From Candidatus Zixiibacteriota bacterium (GTDB lineage: Bacteria; Zixibacteria; MSB-5A5; GN15; FEB-12): DNA of 64,000 nt. Below are positions 1 to 8,855 of the stretch, in pieces (the stretch's first letter is position 1; each line of letters opens with the position of its first letter). A program made the position numbers and the translations under genes. The notes beneath the pieces are model-generated. The model worked only from the letters and a program-made list of their open reading frames with translations. It was not told the DNA's origin and did no database searches. The stretch covers positions 62,001 through 126,000 of the forward strand of contig JAHOYZ010000007.1 of NCBI GenBank assembly GCA_019038695.1, written 5' to 3'.

Positions 1-267
1 CACAGTTATTCGCTGTCCTATTTCTCCGGTGCACGGAGTGGTTCGGTCGGATTGCTCAATACCACGATGTTCTATGAATTTTCTCCCAAACTTTCGCTTT
101 TTTTAAATCTTGGTGTTATGCACAATATTGGCGCAATTCGGGGCGACGCCAAAAATAGTGCGACGTTGTTACCAGGTTTTCAGCTTGATTATCATCCGTC
201 CGATAAATTTAGACTGTCAATAGAAATGCAAACCCGCTACGGAGGGTACCATCCACTAACATATTAA
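1..267 (+). CDS. C-terminal end of an outer-membrane-type protein (partial)
   Basis: The reading frame is open from the first base and stops at 265-267, so only the last 88 residues are present. They show alternating hydrophobic and polar stretches rich in aromatic residues and glycine (for example FYEFSPKLSLFLNLGVMHN), as in the strands of an outer-membrane beta-barrel. The next gene starts 141 bases downstream. No family can be named from this fragment. A barrel or surface protein is inferred only from composition. Confidence 0.55.
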   Translation, partial: HSYSLSYFSGARSGSVGLLNTTMFYEFSPKLSLFLNLGVMHNIGAIRGDAKNSATLLPGFQLDYHPSDKFRLSIEMQTRYGGYHPLTY

Positions 268-408
268 TAACCTTTCCCTCGCGGGCTCAGGATGCCCGTT
301 GCCGCCGGGGAGGCAAGGCACTCACATCGCCGCCGCGCCCCTTCGAGCCATCCTCGCGACCGAGACCCACTCCAACCTTCAAAGGATTCTGCTACAATTG
401 GCCTCAAC

Positions 409-870
409 ATGAGAAAGTTCCACATCAGAAAAATCGCTTTGGCGACTATGGGGCTAGCTTTAGTGGCTGTAGTAGCTTACATATCACTGATGACAACCAA
501 AGTTGTGAGCGGAGTATCCCTTACGGTTGACACTCCTGACTATGTGGTTCGGCTGCGAATCCTTGATGCTGGCGGCGGAGATGCCAAGATGGTCGCCAGT
601 GAGATCCGCCCTTATCTGGGGAGTGATTTCGATTTAATAATTGTGGAAACAGCCGATTTTGAGGGACGCGATTTGCCTCACTCGTTCATAATTGCACATG
701 GCGAGGATATGAAGGTAGCTCAGGCTCTGGCCAAACGGCTGGGACTTGATCCTGATGAAGTGGCACAAAAAACATTAGAATATAACCAGACACAGGCTTC
801 GGCTACCCTGGTCGCCGGACTCGATTTTGACACTCTTCTGTCACTGGCACAGAAACCGGAGGAGGACTGA
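409..870 (+). CDS. LytR C-terminal-domain (LytR_C) membrane-anchored protein
   Basis: A 153-residue protein with one N-terminal membrane segment (about residues 10-28) followed by a LytR_C-like domain. The domain shows the pattern VRLRILDAGGG, a later FIIAHG, an A..LAKRLGL helix and a final VAGLDFD strand. The start at 409 was chosen because translation from 292 would add a low-complexity Arg/His/Pro stretch before the membrane anchor. LytR_C domains occur in envelope proteins beside or fused to LytR-CpsA-Psr phosphotransferases, but no LCP catalytic domain is present here. It sits immediately upstream of rsfS, and its end carries the Shine-Dalgarno of that gene. A role in the cell envelope is inferred. 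Confidence 0.6.
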   Translation: MRKFHIRKIALATMGLALVAVVAYISLMTTKVVSGVSLTVDTPDYVVRLRILDAGGGDAKMVASEIRPYLGSDFDLIIVETADFEGRDLPHSFIIAHGEDMKVAQALAKRLGLDPDEVAQKTLEYNQTQASATLVAGLDFDTLLSLAQKPEED

Positions 871-878
871 GAACAGAT

Positions 879-1235
879 TTGAAACAGCAGCAATCTGCCG
901 AACTTGCCCACCGCATTGCCCAAATCGCATACGACAAGAAGGGATTTGATGTAAAAATCCTCAACTTGCAGAATCTCTCATCGGTTTGCGACTACTTCGT
1001 CATCGTCTCAGGTGCGGTCGACACTCAGGTCAAAGCAATTGCCGAAGCCATTAATGATGGTCTTCGCGAAGAGGGCATCAGACCCTACCACATTGAAGGG
1101 ATGAACGAGGGAAACTGGATTCTGCTGGACTACATAGACGTCGTGGTGCATGTCTTCCGAGAACCAACCAGGCAATTCTATGCCCTGGAGAAACTTTGGG
1201 GAGATGCGCCAATTGAAGCTTTGACGGAAGAATAG
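879..1235 (+). CDS. rsfS: Ribosomal silencing factor RsfS
   Basis: A 118-residue protein of the RsfS/Iojap family. Members bind ribosomal protein L14 on the large subunit and block subunit joining when nutrients are scarce. Family hallmarks are LSSVCDYFVIVSG near residue 36, HIEGMNEGNWILLDYIDVVVHVF near residues 70-92, and the terminal EKLWGDAP. The start is a TTG preceded by GGAGGA (861-866), which lies in the end of the previous gene. Length fits the family norm. It precedes rho. Confidence 0.93.
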   Translation: MKQQQSAELAHRIAQIAYDKKGFDVKILNLQNLSSVCDYFVIVSGAVDTQVKAIAEAINDGLREEGIRPYHIEGMNEGNWILLDYIDVVVHVFREPTRQFYALEKLWGDAPIEALTEE

Positions 1236-1273
1236 AAACTCTACCGATATGAAAACAATGTTAATAGATTTGA

Positions 1274-2533
1274 ATGGAACCGAAAATGGAATTGAAAGAG
1301 CTTAAAGCAAAAACGATCGCCGACCTTCTCAAGATCGCCGAAGAACTCGACATCCCCGGCGTCTCCGGTCTTCGCAAGTCGGAATTGATCTACAAAATCA
1401 TGGAGTCGACTTCCGCCATCGACAGCATAATCCTGGCCGAGGGAGTCCTTGAAACGCTCGACGAAGGCTATGGCTTCCTTCGTTCACCATCTCATAACTA
1501 TCTCCCCGGACCCGACGACATCTATGTGTCGCCGTCGCAGATCAAACGGTTTGATTTACGCACCGGCGACATCGTCTCCGGTCAGGTGAGACCGCCAAAA
1601 GACAACGAACGTTATTTTGCCCTGCTCAAGATCGAAGTAGTCAACTTCGAGAACCCGGAATTGGCTAAACAGAAAACGTTGTTTGACAATCTTACTCCGC
1701 TCTATCCAGAAGAACCTTTTTTACTGGAAATGGGACCGGATGAAGTCACGACTCGAATCATCGACCTCATGTGTCCCATAGGCAAGGGTCAACGTGCACT
1801 CATAACATCTCCACCTAAGGCCGGTAAGACAATCATCCTTCAGAAAATAGCTCAGGCCATTACGACCAACCATCCCGAGGTTAAGCTGATCGTGCTACTG
1901 ATTGATGAGCGCCCTGAAGAAGTGACTGATATGAAACGATCAGTCAGAGGTGAAGTAGTTTCTTCAACCTTCGACGAACCCGCCGAACGCCATGTCCAGG
2001 TAGCGCACATGGTGCTGGAAAAAGCCAAGCGGTTGACCGAATATGGTCATGATGTGGTTATTTTGCTCGATTCCGTTACTCGCCTGGCTCGCGCCCACAA
2101 CGCCGTCGTCCCGCACTCGGGAAAAATCCTTTCTGGTGGTGTTGATTCCAACGCCCTGCACAAACCCAAGAGATTCTTTGGTGCGGCCAGAAATATCGAA
2201 GAGGGAGGCTCCCTCTCTATCGTAGCCACCGCTCTCATTGAGACCGGCTCCCGCATGGACGAGGTTATTTTTGAAGAGTTTAAGGGCACTGGCAACATGG
2301 AGTTGGTTCTTGACCGACGTCTCTCCGACCGAAGGATTTTCCCCGCCATGGACATCAACCGTTCATCGACTCGTAAAGAAGAACTACTACAGGAACAGGA
2401 TATCCTCACCAAGATATGGATTCTGCGTAAGTTCCTGGCCGAGATGAATCCCATCGAGGCCATGGAGTTCCTTCTGGATCGACTCAAAAAGACAAAGAAC
2501 AACAAACGCTTCCTGGCCTCTATGAAGGACTAA
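1274..2533 (+). CDS. rho: Transcription termination factor Rho
   Basis: A 419-residue hexameric RNA-dependent ATPase that ends transcription. Residues 1-50 form the Rho N-terminal helical domain, residues 55-125 the cold-shock-like RNA-binding domain ([13 protein letters not shown]...DIYVSPSQI), and the rest the RecA-type motor. The P-loop [10 protein letters not shown], the Walker B region [13 protein letters not shown] and [15 protein letters not shown] are all intact. A second ATG four codons downstream (1286) is also possible, and no clear ribosome binding site separates the two. The next gene begins six bases after the stop. Confidence 0.97.
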   Translation: MEPKMELKELKAKTIADLLKIAEELDIPGVSGLRKSELIYKIMESTSAIDSIILAEGVLETLDEGYGFLRSPSHNYLPGPDDIYVSPSQIKRFDLRTGDIVSGQVRPPKDNERYFALLKIEVVNFENPELAKQKTLFDNLTPLYPEEPFLLEMGPDEVTTRIIDLMCPIGKGQRALITSPPKAGKTIILQKIAQAITTNHPEVKLIVLLIDERPEEVTDMKRSVRGEVVSSTFDEPAERHVQVAHMVLEKAKRLTEYGHDVVILLDSVTRLARAHNAVVPHSGKILSGGVDSNALHKPKRFFGAARNIEEGGSLSIVATALIETGSRMDEVIFEEFKGTGNMELVLDRRLSDRRIFPAMDINRSSTRKEELLQEQDILTKIWILRKFLAEMNPIEAMEFLLDRLKKTKNNKRFLASMKD

Positions 2534-2539
2534 GATACT

Positions 2540-3049
2540 ATGAACGACCGTCCTCAACTTTCCGGGGACATGGCCCGGGACATGCTGGTTGATTTTGCCA
2601 AAAACTGGCTGGCCCATGACGGCCTCTGGTTTCAGGCTGTTGAAAAACAGTATGGGATTGAAAAAGCCATAGAGTTGGACACTGAGGCTTGGGCAAAATT
2701 CACTGTCATCGAGGCCAGGCGAATCATGACCCGGCACAGTATTCCCGAGCACAGTGGATTGGATGGTCTGAAGAAGGCGTTGGGATTTCGGCTGTATGCT
2801 TTTCTTAATGTTCAGGACATCCGTAACGAGACGGACAATTCGTTTGAGTTTGTCATGATTGACTGTCGGGTGCAATCGGCCCGAAAGCGCAAACAGATGC
2901 CGCTGTTTCCGTGCAAATCGGTAGGACTAGTCGAATATGCCGGTTTCGCCTCGACTATCGATCCGCGCATCAAGACGGAGTGTATTTGTTGCCCGCCCGA
3001 TGCAGAAGCCGGTGATGAGTTTTATTGCGGATGGCGGTTCTCTATTTGA
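2540..3049 (+). CDS. Uncharacterised cytosolic protein (DUF6125-like)
   Basis: A 169-residue soluble protein with no signal or membrane segment. The N-terminal half is helical, with a FAKNWLAHDGLWFQAVE motif. The C-terminus carries clustered cysteines, ECICCPPD and YCGWRFS, the second close to the end. The layout recalls the family I know as DUF6125, whose function is unknown, but the match is from memory. A terminal Cys-x-aromatic-x-Phe strand also resembles V4R-type ligand or metal modules. It lies 6 bases after rho and 13 before a methyltransferase, so co-transcription is likely. Confidence 0.6.
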   Translation: MNDRPQLSGDMARDMLVDFAKNWLAHDGLWFQAVEKQYGIEKAIELDTEAWAKFTVIEARRIMTRHSIPEHSGLDGLKKALGFRLYAFLNVQDIRNETDNSFEFVMIDCRVQSARKRKQMPLFPCKSVGLVEYAGFASTIDPRIKTECICCPPDAEAGDEFYCGWRFSI

Positions 3050-3062
3050 AGGATTCAGAGGT

Positions 3063-3875
3063 GTGACTAATTCTCCTTATTCCAGACCTCAGATCTACGA
3101 CATAGCCTTCAGGTTCCGTGACTTCTCACTGGCCGTCGATTTTCTGACCGAGGCGTCGGCACAAGCCGGGATGAAAGAAATAACGTCCGTGGTGGAGCTT
3201 GGGTGTGGTCCGGCTCAATATGTCCGTGAGTTTGCCAGTCGGGGGATCAAAACCTATGGTATCGACCTCTCGCCAGAGATGGTTTCTTACGCCACCGATC
3301 TATGCACGAAAGACAACTTACCGTGTCGTATTATCGAAGACGATATGCGTTCCTTTGAGCTTCCCCAACAAGTCGATCTTGCCGTCTGCATGATAGCTAC
3401 CATTCACCTGCTGTTGACCAATGAGGACATAGTCACGCATCTGCGATGCGTCGCCGATAATCTCAAACCGCACGGCCTCTATATCATCGAAATGACTCAT
3501 CCGCGAGACATCTTCCCCAGCGAAAAGGGCGTACAGGATAAATGGGAACTAGAGGGCGATGGAATCAAGGTTGAGACCGACTGGGGTACCGATGCAGTGA
3601 TGGACCTCATAACCGAGATCAAAACCGGCACAGTCAAGTACGCCGTGACTCATGGTCTGAAGACGGAACGCTTTGAGTTCAGAGAGAAGTGGCGCGCTAT
3701 ACCATTCGGTTTGATACGCGCATTGATTGAGCTGTCAGGACGATTCGAGCTGGCAGCTACCTATGGCGACCTCGACGTTAACAAACCGTTTGACAGCGAC
3801 AAGGATTCCTGGCGGATGATGCTTGTACTACGGAAAATCGCCTGCGAGCCGGCAGGCTCAAAAACATCCGGTTAA
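3063..3875 (+). CDS. Class I SAM-dependent methyltransferase
   Basis: A 270-residue methyltransferase of the Rossmann class. Motif I is VVELGCGPAQYVREFA (about residues 45-60), followed by GIDLSPEMVSYA, the acidic EDDMRSF and the post-motif ADNLKPHGLYIIEM. The C-terminal half has the extended beta insert common in small-molecule methyltransferases of this group. The GTG start at 3063 was chosen because AAGGA sits 9 bases upstream and because a longer start (2937) would overlap the preceding gene by more than 100 bases. The substrate cannot be read from the sequence. Confidence 0.8.
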   Translation: MTNSPYSRPQIYDIAFRFRDFSLAVDFLTEASAQAGMKEITSVVELGCGPAQYVREFASRGIKTYGIDLSPEMVSYATDLCTKDNLPCRIIEDDMRSFELPQQVDLAVCMIATIHLLLTNEDIVTHLRCVADNLKPHGLYIIEMTHPRDIFPSEKGVQDKWELEGDGIKVETDWGTDAVMDLITEIKTGTVKYAVTHGLKTERFEFREKWRAIPFGLIRALIELSGRFELAATYGDLDVNKPFDSDKDSWRMMLVLRKIACEPAGSKTSG

Positions 3876-3879
3876 TGAT

Positions 3880-4371
3880 ATGTCGGAAAAACCACTCGCA
3901 GATTCAGAGATTGAGATCGTCGACTTCCATCGGAAGTATGCCAACATGTTCCGTGACATCAACTACGAATGGCTCGAGGAATACTTCTCGATCGAACCGT
4001 ACGACCGAATCGTTCTGGAAGATCCCCAGAAAAACGTACTCGACCTGGGAGGATATATCCTTTTCGCTGTTGTAGCGGGTGAAGTTCTCGGAACCTGCGC
4101 CCTGCTCAAACACAGTCCCACGATGTACGAGTTGGCTAAGATGGGTGTTTCTAAACCCTCTCGCGGACTTGGAGTCGGGCGTCGACTATTGGATGCTGCA
4201 ATTGACAGGGCACGTCATCTTGGAACCGAACGCCTGATTCTCACCACCAGCAAGCAGCTCCTTGCCGCCAATAAACTCTATGAGAGCGCCGGGTTCAAAC
4301 ATACCGACGAACGCCTGGCCGGGCCTCTTCCCTACAAGCGCGAAACAATCGTCATGACAATGAAGCTGTAA
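3880..4371 (+). CDS. GNAT family N-acetyltransferase
   Basis: A 163-residue acetyltransferase. The acetyl-CoA-binding motif is visible as MGVSKPSRGLGVGRRLLDAAIDRAR (the Q/RxxGxG/A signature is RGLGVG), and a later LYESAGFKHTDE matches the conserved C-terminal strand and loop. The ATG at 3880 follows the methyltransferase stop by four bases, which argues against the longer start at 3823. The acceptor substrate is unknown. It is the last gene of the rho-side run, before a repeat-rich gap. Confidence 0.8.
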   Translation: MSEKPLADSEIEIVDFHRKYANMFRDINYEWLEEYFSIEPYDRIVLEDPQKNVLDLGGYILFAVVAGEVLGTCALLKHSPTMYELAKMGVSKPSRGLGVGRRLLDAAIDRARHLGTERLILTTSKQLLAANKLYESAGFKHTDERLAGPLPYKRETIVMTMKL

Positions 4372-4422
4372 CAGACTTCTCATTCGGATGGGGCACCTAT
4401 ATCACCCAACCAACTGATGCCT

Positions 4423-4567
4423 GTGAACGAAGTCGAAAGGCCAGCCGCGCGATAACGCCCCCCGGTGTCATTCCTGCGAAAACTTGTTGTTTCACAGGTG
4501 CACGGTCCCATTCCTTTCAAGTGTAGGTCAGGTCGTTTGCAACCTGACTAGAACAGGCAATGCCTGT
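4423..4567. repeat. Mosaic of degenerate intergenic palindromic repeats
   Basis: The gap between the acetyltransferase and the channel gene holds several repeat-like pieces. CGAAGTCGAAAGGCC (about 4428-4442) resembles the reverse complement of a piece found again near 5871-5886. GTGTCATTCCTGCGAA lies at 4465-4480. GTAGGTCAGGT (4523) forms a hairpin with ACCTGAC (4542-4548). A near-perfect palindrome, ACAGGCA-A-TGCCTGT, spans 4553-4567. The GTAGGTC module recurs after the channel gene at 5921. No coding potential was seen. Confidence 0.5.
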
Positions 4568-4613
4568 CGAGACTGAAGACAGTTTCGACCTATCATTAGG
4601 AAGGGATAGAAAT

Positions 4614-5855
4614 ATGAAGGAGCAACTCGCAAACTGGTTGACCGATACAGGCCTGACTCCACAATGGGCTGGCTACCTGAGCTGGGTCGGAGTAGCCCTG
4701 GGAGTTATCATCCTGGCCTGGGTATCTAATTACATCGCCAAGAAGATCGTCCTGGTCGCGGTTGGTCGCGTTATCAGGAAGACACGCACCAATTGGGACG
4801 ACGTTCTTCTCGAACGTAAAGTCTTTACCCGCCTATCTCATCTAGCCCCGGCGGTTGTCATCTATTTCTCTGCTTATCTTTTCCCGCCCGTACAGGATAT
4901 TTTGCAGCGGGCCGCTAACGTCTACATGATCCTCACCGGACTGCTCGCATTCAACGCCTTTCTCAGTGCTGTAATAGACATCTATCGGACCTTTGAGATG
5001 TCGAAAAACCGCCCCATTAAGGGATACATTCAAATCGTTAAAATCTTCGCTACGGTTGGTGTAAGTATAGTCGTGCTGGCCATGATGATGAATATCCAGG
5101 TGTGGCCCATCCTCAGCGGCATGGGTGCCATGACTGCCATACTGCTGTTGATCTTCAAAGATTCCATCCTCGGTTTGGTGGCCAGCATTCAGCTTTCCGG
5201 CAACGATATGGTCCGCATCGGCGACTGGATCGAGATGCCGAAACATGGCACCGATGGCGATGTGATCGACATTACCCTAAACACCGTGAAGATTCAGAAC
5301 TGGGATAAAACGATCTCGACCATCCCCGCTTATGCGCTGATCTCCGAATCGTTTAAGAACTGGCGCGGGATGAGTGAGTCCGGCGGACGGCGTATAAAAC
5401 GTTCGATCAGTCTGGATATGACCAGCGTGAAGTTCTGTACGCCGGAGATGCTTGACCGACTCGAAAAGTTTGAGCTGATCACCGACTACATTAAGTCGCG
5501 GCGAGACGAAGTTACGAAAGACAACGAACAACAAGGTGTCGATACGTCAGTCCTTGTCAACGGTCGCAACATGACCAACATCGGAACCTTCCGAGCCTAT
5601 GTTGTCGCCTACCTGCGCAATCATCCTAAAATTCATAACGATATGACTTTCCTTGTCCGCCAGCTTCCGCCGGGAGAACATGGTTTGCCGATTGAAATTT
5701 ATGTTTTCAGCAATGATCAGGTCTGGGCCAACTATGAAGCAATCCAGGGGGATATTTTCGATCATATATTGGCAGTAATTCCGGAGTTTGACCTGCGTGT
5801 CTATCAATACCCTGCGGGAAGTGATATACAGAAGATGGGCGTGGTGGCAGAGTAG
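4614..5855 (+). CDS. MscS-family mechanosensitive channel (YbdG-like)
   Basis: A 413-residue inner-membrane protein with about five membrane segments (near residues 18-40, 75-95, 110-135, 150-172 and 178-200). The pore-lining and beta-domain signature of MscS follows: GAMTAILLLIFKDSILGLVASIQLS, then GNDMVRIGDWIEMP and NTVKIQNWDKTISTIPAYALI. The long C-terminal domain after it is typical of the YbdG/MscM branch. Such channels release solutes on hypo-osmotic shock. The ATG at 4614 follows AGGAAGGGA, which favours it over the start at 4560 that would run through the upstream palindrome. Confidence 0.88.
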   Translation: MKEQLANWLTDTGLTPQWAGYLSWVGVALGVIILAWVSNYIAKKIVLVAVGRVIRKTRTNWDDVLLERKVFTRLSHLAPAVVIYFSAYLFPPVQDILQRAANVYMILTGLLAFNAFLSAVIDIYRTFEMSKNRPIKGYIQIVKIFATVGVSIVVLAMMMNIQVWPILSGMGAMTAILLLIFKDSILGLVASIQLSGNDMVRIGDWIEMPKHGTDGDVIDITLNTVKIQNWDKTISTIPAYALISESFKNWRGMSESGGRRIKRSISLDMTSVKFCTPEMLDRLEKFELITDYIKSRRDEVTKDNEQQGVDTSVLVNGRNMTNIGTFRAYVVAYLRNHPKIHNDMTFLVRQLPPGEHGLPIEIYVFSNDQVWANYEAIQGDIFDHILAVIPEFDLRVYQYPAGSDIQKMGVVAE

Positions 5856-5867
5856 GGAGGAACAGCC

Positions 5868-5960
5868 CACCCTTCGACTCCGCTCAGGGTGACGGCCAGT
5901 TCAGGGTGACAGCTCGCAAAGTAGGTCGGGTTCCGGGCCGTCTCCGGTCCGAAACCCGAC
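5868..5960. repeat. Palindromic intergenic repeats downstream of the MscS gene
   Basis: Two hairpin-forming repeats lie in the gap between the convergent channel and TldE genes. CACCCT (5868-5873) pairs with AGGGTG (5886-5891), and CAGGGTGAC recurs at about 5902-5910. A second hairpin pairs GTCGGGTT (5925-5932) with AACCCGAC (5953-5960) and opens with GTAGGTC, the same module seen upstream of the channel. They may also end transcription from either side, though no T-run follows. Confidence 0.5.
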
Positions 5961-6003
5961 AGTCAATCATTGTGATGCCTAAAACACCAACGCAGAGTGT
6001 GGC

Positions 6004-7356
6004 CTAGTGCTCGGTCTTACCGCTGAAACGGAACGATCCCAGATGCACCGTTGGGACTGTCGTGCATCCGACCGCACTCCACCATGATGCAATCCGCTCC
6101 CGTTCGCGAGAAATTGCCTTCGTCGTCTTGAACGCTCTAAGGAATGAATCGGTGAAACGCAGGTTCTTGATTCCGCTCTTAATCTCGCCATCCTCGACCA
6201 AGAATGTCCCGTCGCGGGTCATGCCGGTCAACACTGAATTGCGCGGATCAATCAGACCATTGAGATAATGGAAACGCGTGACAAGAATCCCCTTCTTGAC
6301 CTGGGAGACCATCTTGTTGGCCTTCGCCTTGCCGGGTGCCATAAAGAGATTGAAACCAAACGCGCCTTCGTCGTTTTCATCTGGCGTGATCGCATGACCT
6401 GTAGATTTGGTCTTGGCCTTCAGCGCCGAAGCTCGGTCATGGACCACTCCTTTGGCAACGCCTTTATCGAGGATCATGACCTTTTTCTTCGGCATACCTT
6501 CGAAATCAAACGGGAAAGCAATAGATTTCGTGTCGAGTCCATGATCATAGATAGAGACCATCTCCGAAGTCAGCTTGCGACCGATCTTGCCCGAGAGGAA
6601 CGACATCTTCTGCTCGAATGGTTTAGAACCAAAGCTCACATAGTTGAGCCATTCCAGCATCTCCGCCACAGCCGCCGGCTCGAGAATGACTTCCCAATCC
6701 CCCGGCTCGACCTGGATCGGATTCTGTGACAGGTCACACTTATCGACCGCTCTTTTGGCCAACCCCACAAAATCCAGTTCGGCTACATGACGCGAGGTTG
6801 CCGAAGCATACCCCGATGATGTATCGGACATCGCGATCATATTGACCGACGCCGCGCTCAGCGGCTGGTAAGCACGCACGCCGAGGGAGTTTATAATTGC
6901 AATCTCCCCGCTTTCGCTGGCGCAGGCACCAGCCATAGTAAACCGTTTACGCTTTGCCTCGGCGATGATCTTCTTGACTGCCATAGCTCGATCTCTTGGC
7001 GTGAACCTGGCGGTCAAATCATCGAAAGTATCCACACTCTTGTACTTAGCCGGACCGGGCAGACCGGGGAAATGCGAATTTTCCGGTTGTTGGCGAGCTA
7101 TCTCAATCGAGTCGGCCATTGTCTTTCTCAGATCGGCTGTAACCAGTGAGTTGGTCGAAGCAACCCCCACTCGCTTACCAAGCACTGTCCGGAAAAAGAT
7201 AGTACTATTGTTCTCAAACACATTCTGATGAATGTACGAGTTGGCATATCGTGTCAGGCCAGATTCATGACCAATGTAGACAATTTCAGTCTGGTCGGCT
7301 CCCGAACGAGCCAGGACGTTTTCCAGCCGTTTGAATAGTTTCCCTTTGCCGATCAT
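6004..7356 (-). CDS. TldE/PmbA-like partner of the TldD metalloprotease
   Basis: A 450-residue protein of the PmbA/TldD family. It lacks the HExxxH zinc motif, so it corresponds to the non-catalytic TldE subunit of the heterodimer that cleaves unfolded or small peptides and matures some modified peptides. Family features are GLTRYANSYIHQNVFENN near residue 35, TRFHYLNGLIDPRNSVLTGMTRDGTFLVEDGEI and KNLRFTDSFLRA near the end. Its start overlaps the stop of the tldD gene by four bases, so the two are translationally coupled. Confidence 0.88.
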   Translation of the reverse strand: MIGKGKLFKRLENVLARSGADQTEIVYIGHESGLTRYANSYIHQNVFENNSTIFFRTVLGKRVGVASTNSLVTADLRKTMADSIEIARQQPENSHFPGLPGPAKYKSVDTFDDLTARFTPRDRAMAVKKIIAEAKRKRFTMAGACASESGEIAIINSLGVRAYQPLSAASVNMIAMSDTSSGYASATSRHVAELDFVGLAKRAVDKCDLSQNPIQVEPGDWEVILEPAAVAEMLEWLNYVSFGSKPFEQKMSFLSGKIGRKLTSEMVSIYDHGLDTKSIAFPFDFEGMPKKKVMILDKGVAKGVVHDRASALKAKTKSTGHAITPDENDEGAFGFNLFMAPGKAKANKMVSQVKKGILVTRFHYLNGLIDPRNSVLTGMTRDGTFLVEDGEIKSGIKNLRFTDSFLRAFKTTKAISRERERIASWWSAVGCTTVPTVHLGSFRFSGKTEH

Positions 7357-8795
7357 TTTGTCACCCCGACTTTCACATTACGGAACCGCGCTGGTGCTGT
7401 CCCGTGGGCAACATGGGCCGTTTGCATCGGCTCCCCTTTGCCACAGTTCGGGACACCCCACACATGCCAATGTTTACGGTTGCAAACGGCATCACATGAG
7501 TTCCAGAACTCCGGGGTGATACCGGTGTAGGTGGCGTTCTTGAACATCCGACCCAGCTTGCCGTTCTTGATCTCCCAGGCAGCTTCAACACCAAACTGAA
7601 AATTGAGTCGGCGGTCATCGATAGACCAACTCTTGTTGAGATCGAAGAAGATACCTTTCTTCGTGTCGGCGATGAGGTCTTCAAGCTCCCACTTCCCCGG
7701 CTCAAGATTGATATTGGTCATACGAATAATGGGCAGACGATTCCAGCCATCGGCCCGCATGGTTCCATTTGAGCGTTGATTTACCACAGGAGCAGTTTCA
7801 CGACTGGTGAGATAGCCAACAAAACGACCCTTCTTGATAATCGGTGTCCGTTGCGCCTTCACACCCTCGTCATCATAGCCAAACGTCCCCAACCCTCCAC
7901 GAGTGGTAGCGTCAGCAGTGATGTTGACAATTTTTGAGCCGTATTGCAGCTTGTTGAACTTGTCCACCGTCATGAACGATCCACCAGCCAGCGAAATCTC
8001 GGTTCCAAGCACACGATCAAGCTCGATCGGGTGGCCGCATGATTCATGAACTTGTAGCGCCATCATCGGACCGCTAATGATAATTGTCGTCTCGGTGTCA
8101 GGACATGGAGCCGCTTTGAGCAGCGCGATAGCCTCTTCACGAACACGGTCAGTGTTGTCGAGAAGTTTCATCTTTTCGATTATCTCGTAGCCACCAGTAC
8201 CGAAGTCTCCTCCGAACGAATTCGGGTAAGATCGTTTCTGGGCTTCCTTGCCGTCGAAAGCGACCGCGTTGAAGCCTCCGCCCGATTCGAGCAAGTCCTG
8301 TTCAATCACAGCTCCATCGGTGGACACGTACAACTTAGAAGTCTTGTAGAAAGTCATTGAAGCCTCTGCTGTCTTGATCTTCTTTGACTTCTTGAGTTCT
8401 TCACATGCCCTTACCAGAAGGTTAGCTTTGTCATCAGTCGGCACCTCAAACGGGTCCTTCTTGTACGGTGTTTGGTAGTGATCGACAAACGGCTCCTGCT
8501 CGGCCAGTTTGACCGGCTCGTGAACGGTCATAGCTGAGGCGCGGGCAATCTGAAGAGCCTTGTTAGCGGTCTTCTTCAGATTCGCCGATGTCAACGAAGC
8601 AGTGGCGGCAAATCCCCATGCCCCTTTGGAAAGCACCCGGATACCGACTCCGACATCGAGATTGCGCGACATCGAATCGATATTCCCATCCGAGGCTTTG
8701 AGTGATTCTTTTTCGCATCGCACCAAGCGACAGTCGGCATAATCGACTCCCTTACTTCGCAACAGTGCAATCGTCTCCTTCAGCTTTTCTTTCAT
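7353..8795 (-). CDS. tldD: TldD-type zinc metalloprotease
   Basis: A 480-residue catalytic subunit of the TldD/TldE protease. The zinc motif HESCGH is present near residue 253 and is followed by ELDRVLGTEISLAG. The N-terminal fold shows the family pattern SDGNIDSMSRNLDVGVGIRVL, and the C-terminal half carries the conserved GYLTSRETAP region. The ATG start is preceded by AGGAGC. The gene is upstream of its TldE partner with a four-base overlap. No modified-peptide biosynthesis gene is adjacent, so a general peptide-degrading role is the simplest inference. Confidence 0.9.
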   Translation of the reverse strand: MKEKLKETIALLRSKGVDYADCRLVRCEKESLKASDGNIDSMSRNLDVGVGIRVLSKGAWGFAATASLTSANLKKTANKALQIARASAMTVHEPVKLAEQEPFVDHYQTPYKKDPFEVPTDDKANLLVRACEELKKSKKIKTAEASMTFYKTSKLYVSTDGAVIEQDLLESGGGFNAVAFDGKEAQKRSYPNSFGGDFGTGGYEIIEKMKLLDNTDRVREEAIALLKAAPCPDTETTIIISGPMMALQVHESCGHPIELDRVLGTEISLAGGSFMTVDKFNKLQYGSKIVNITADATTRGGLGTFGYDDEGVKAQRTPIIKKGRFVGYLTSRETAPVVNQRSNGTMRADGWNRLPIIRMTNINLEPGKWELEDLIADTKKGIFFDLNKSWSIDDRRLNFQFGVEAAWEIKNGKLGRMFKNATYTGITPEFWNSCDAVCNRKHWHVWGVPNCGKGEPMQTAHVAHGTAPARFRNVKVGVTK

Positions 8796-8855
8796 GGAAG
8801 CTCCTGCTTCATCATATGTTTGTTGTCTCTAGTATCCTGACACAATATCAACCAC

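Noticed and set aside
292-408. Longer N-terminus for the LytR_C protein
   Set aside because: The added 39 residues are Arg/His/Pro-rich noise ahead of a membrane anchor, without a better ribosome binding site.
5868-5960. Bidirectional terminator between mscS and tldE
   Set aside because: The hairpins lack a T-run, and the same modules recur upstream of mscS, so intergenic repeats explain them better.
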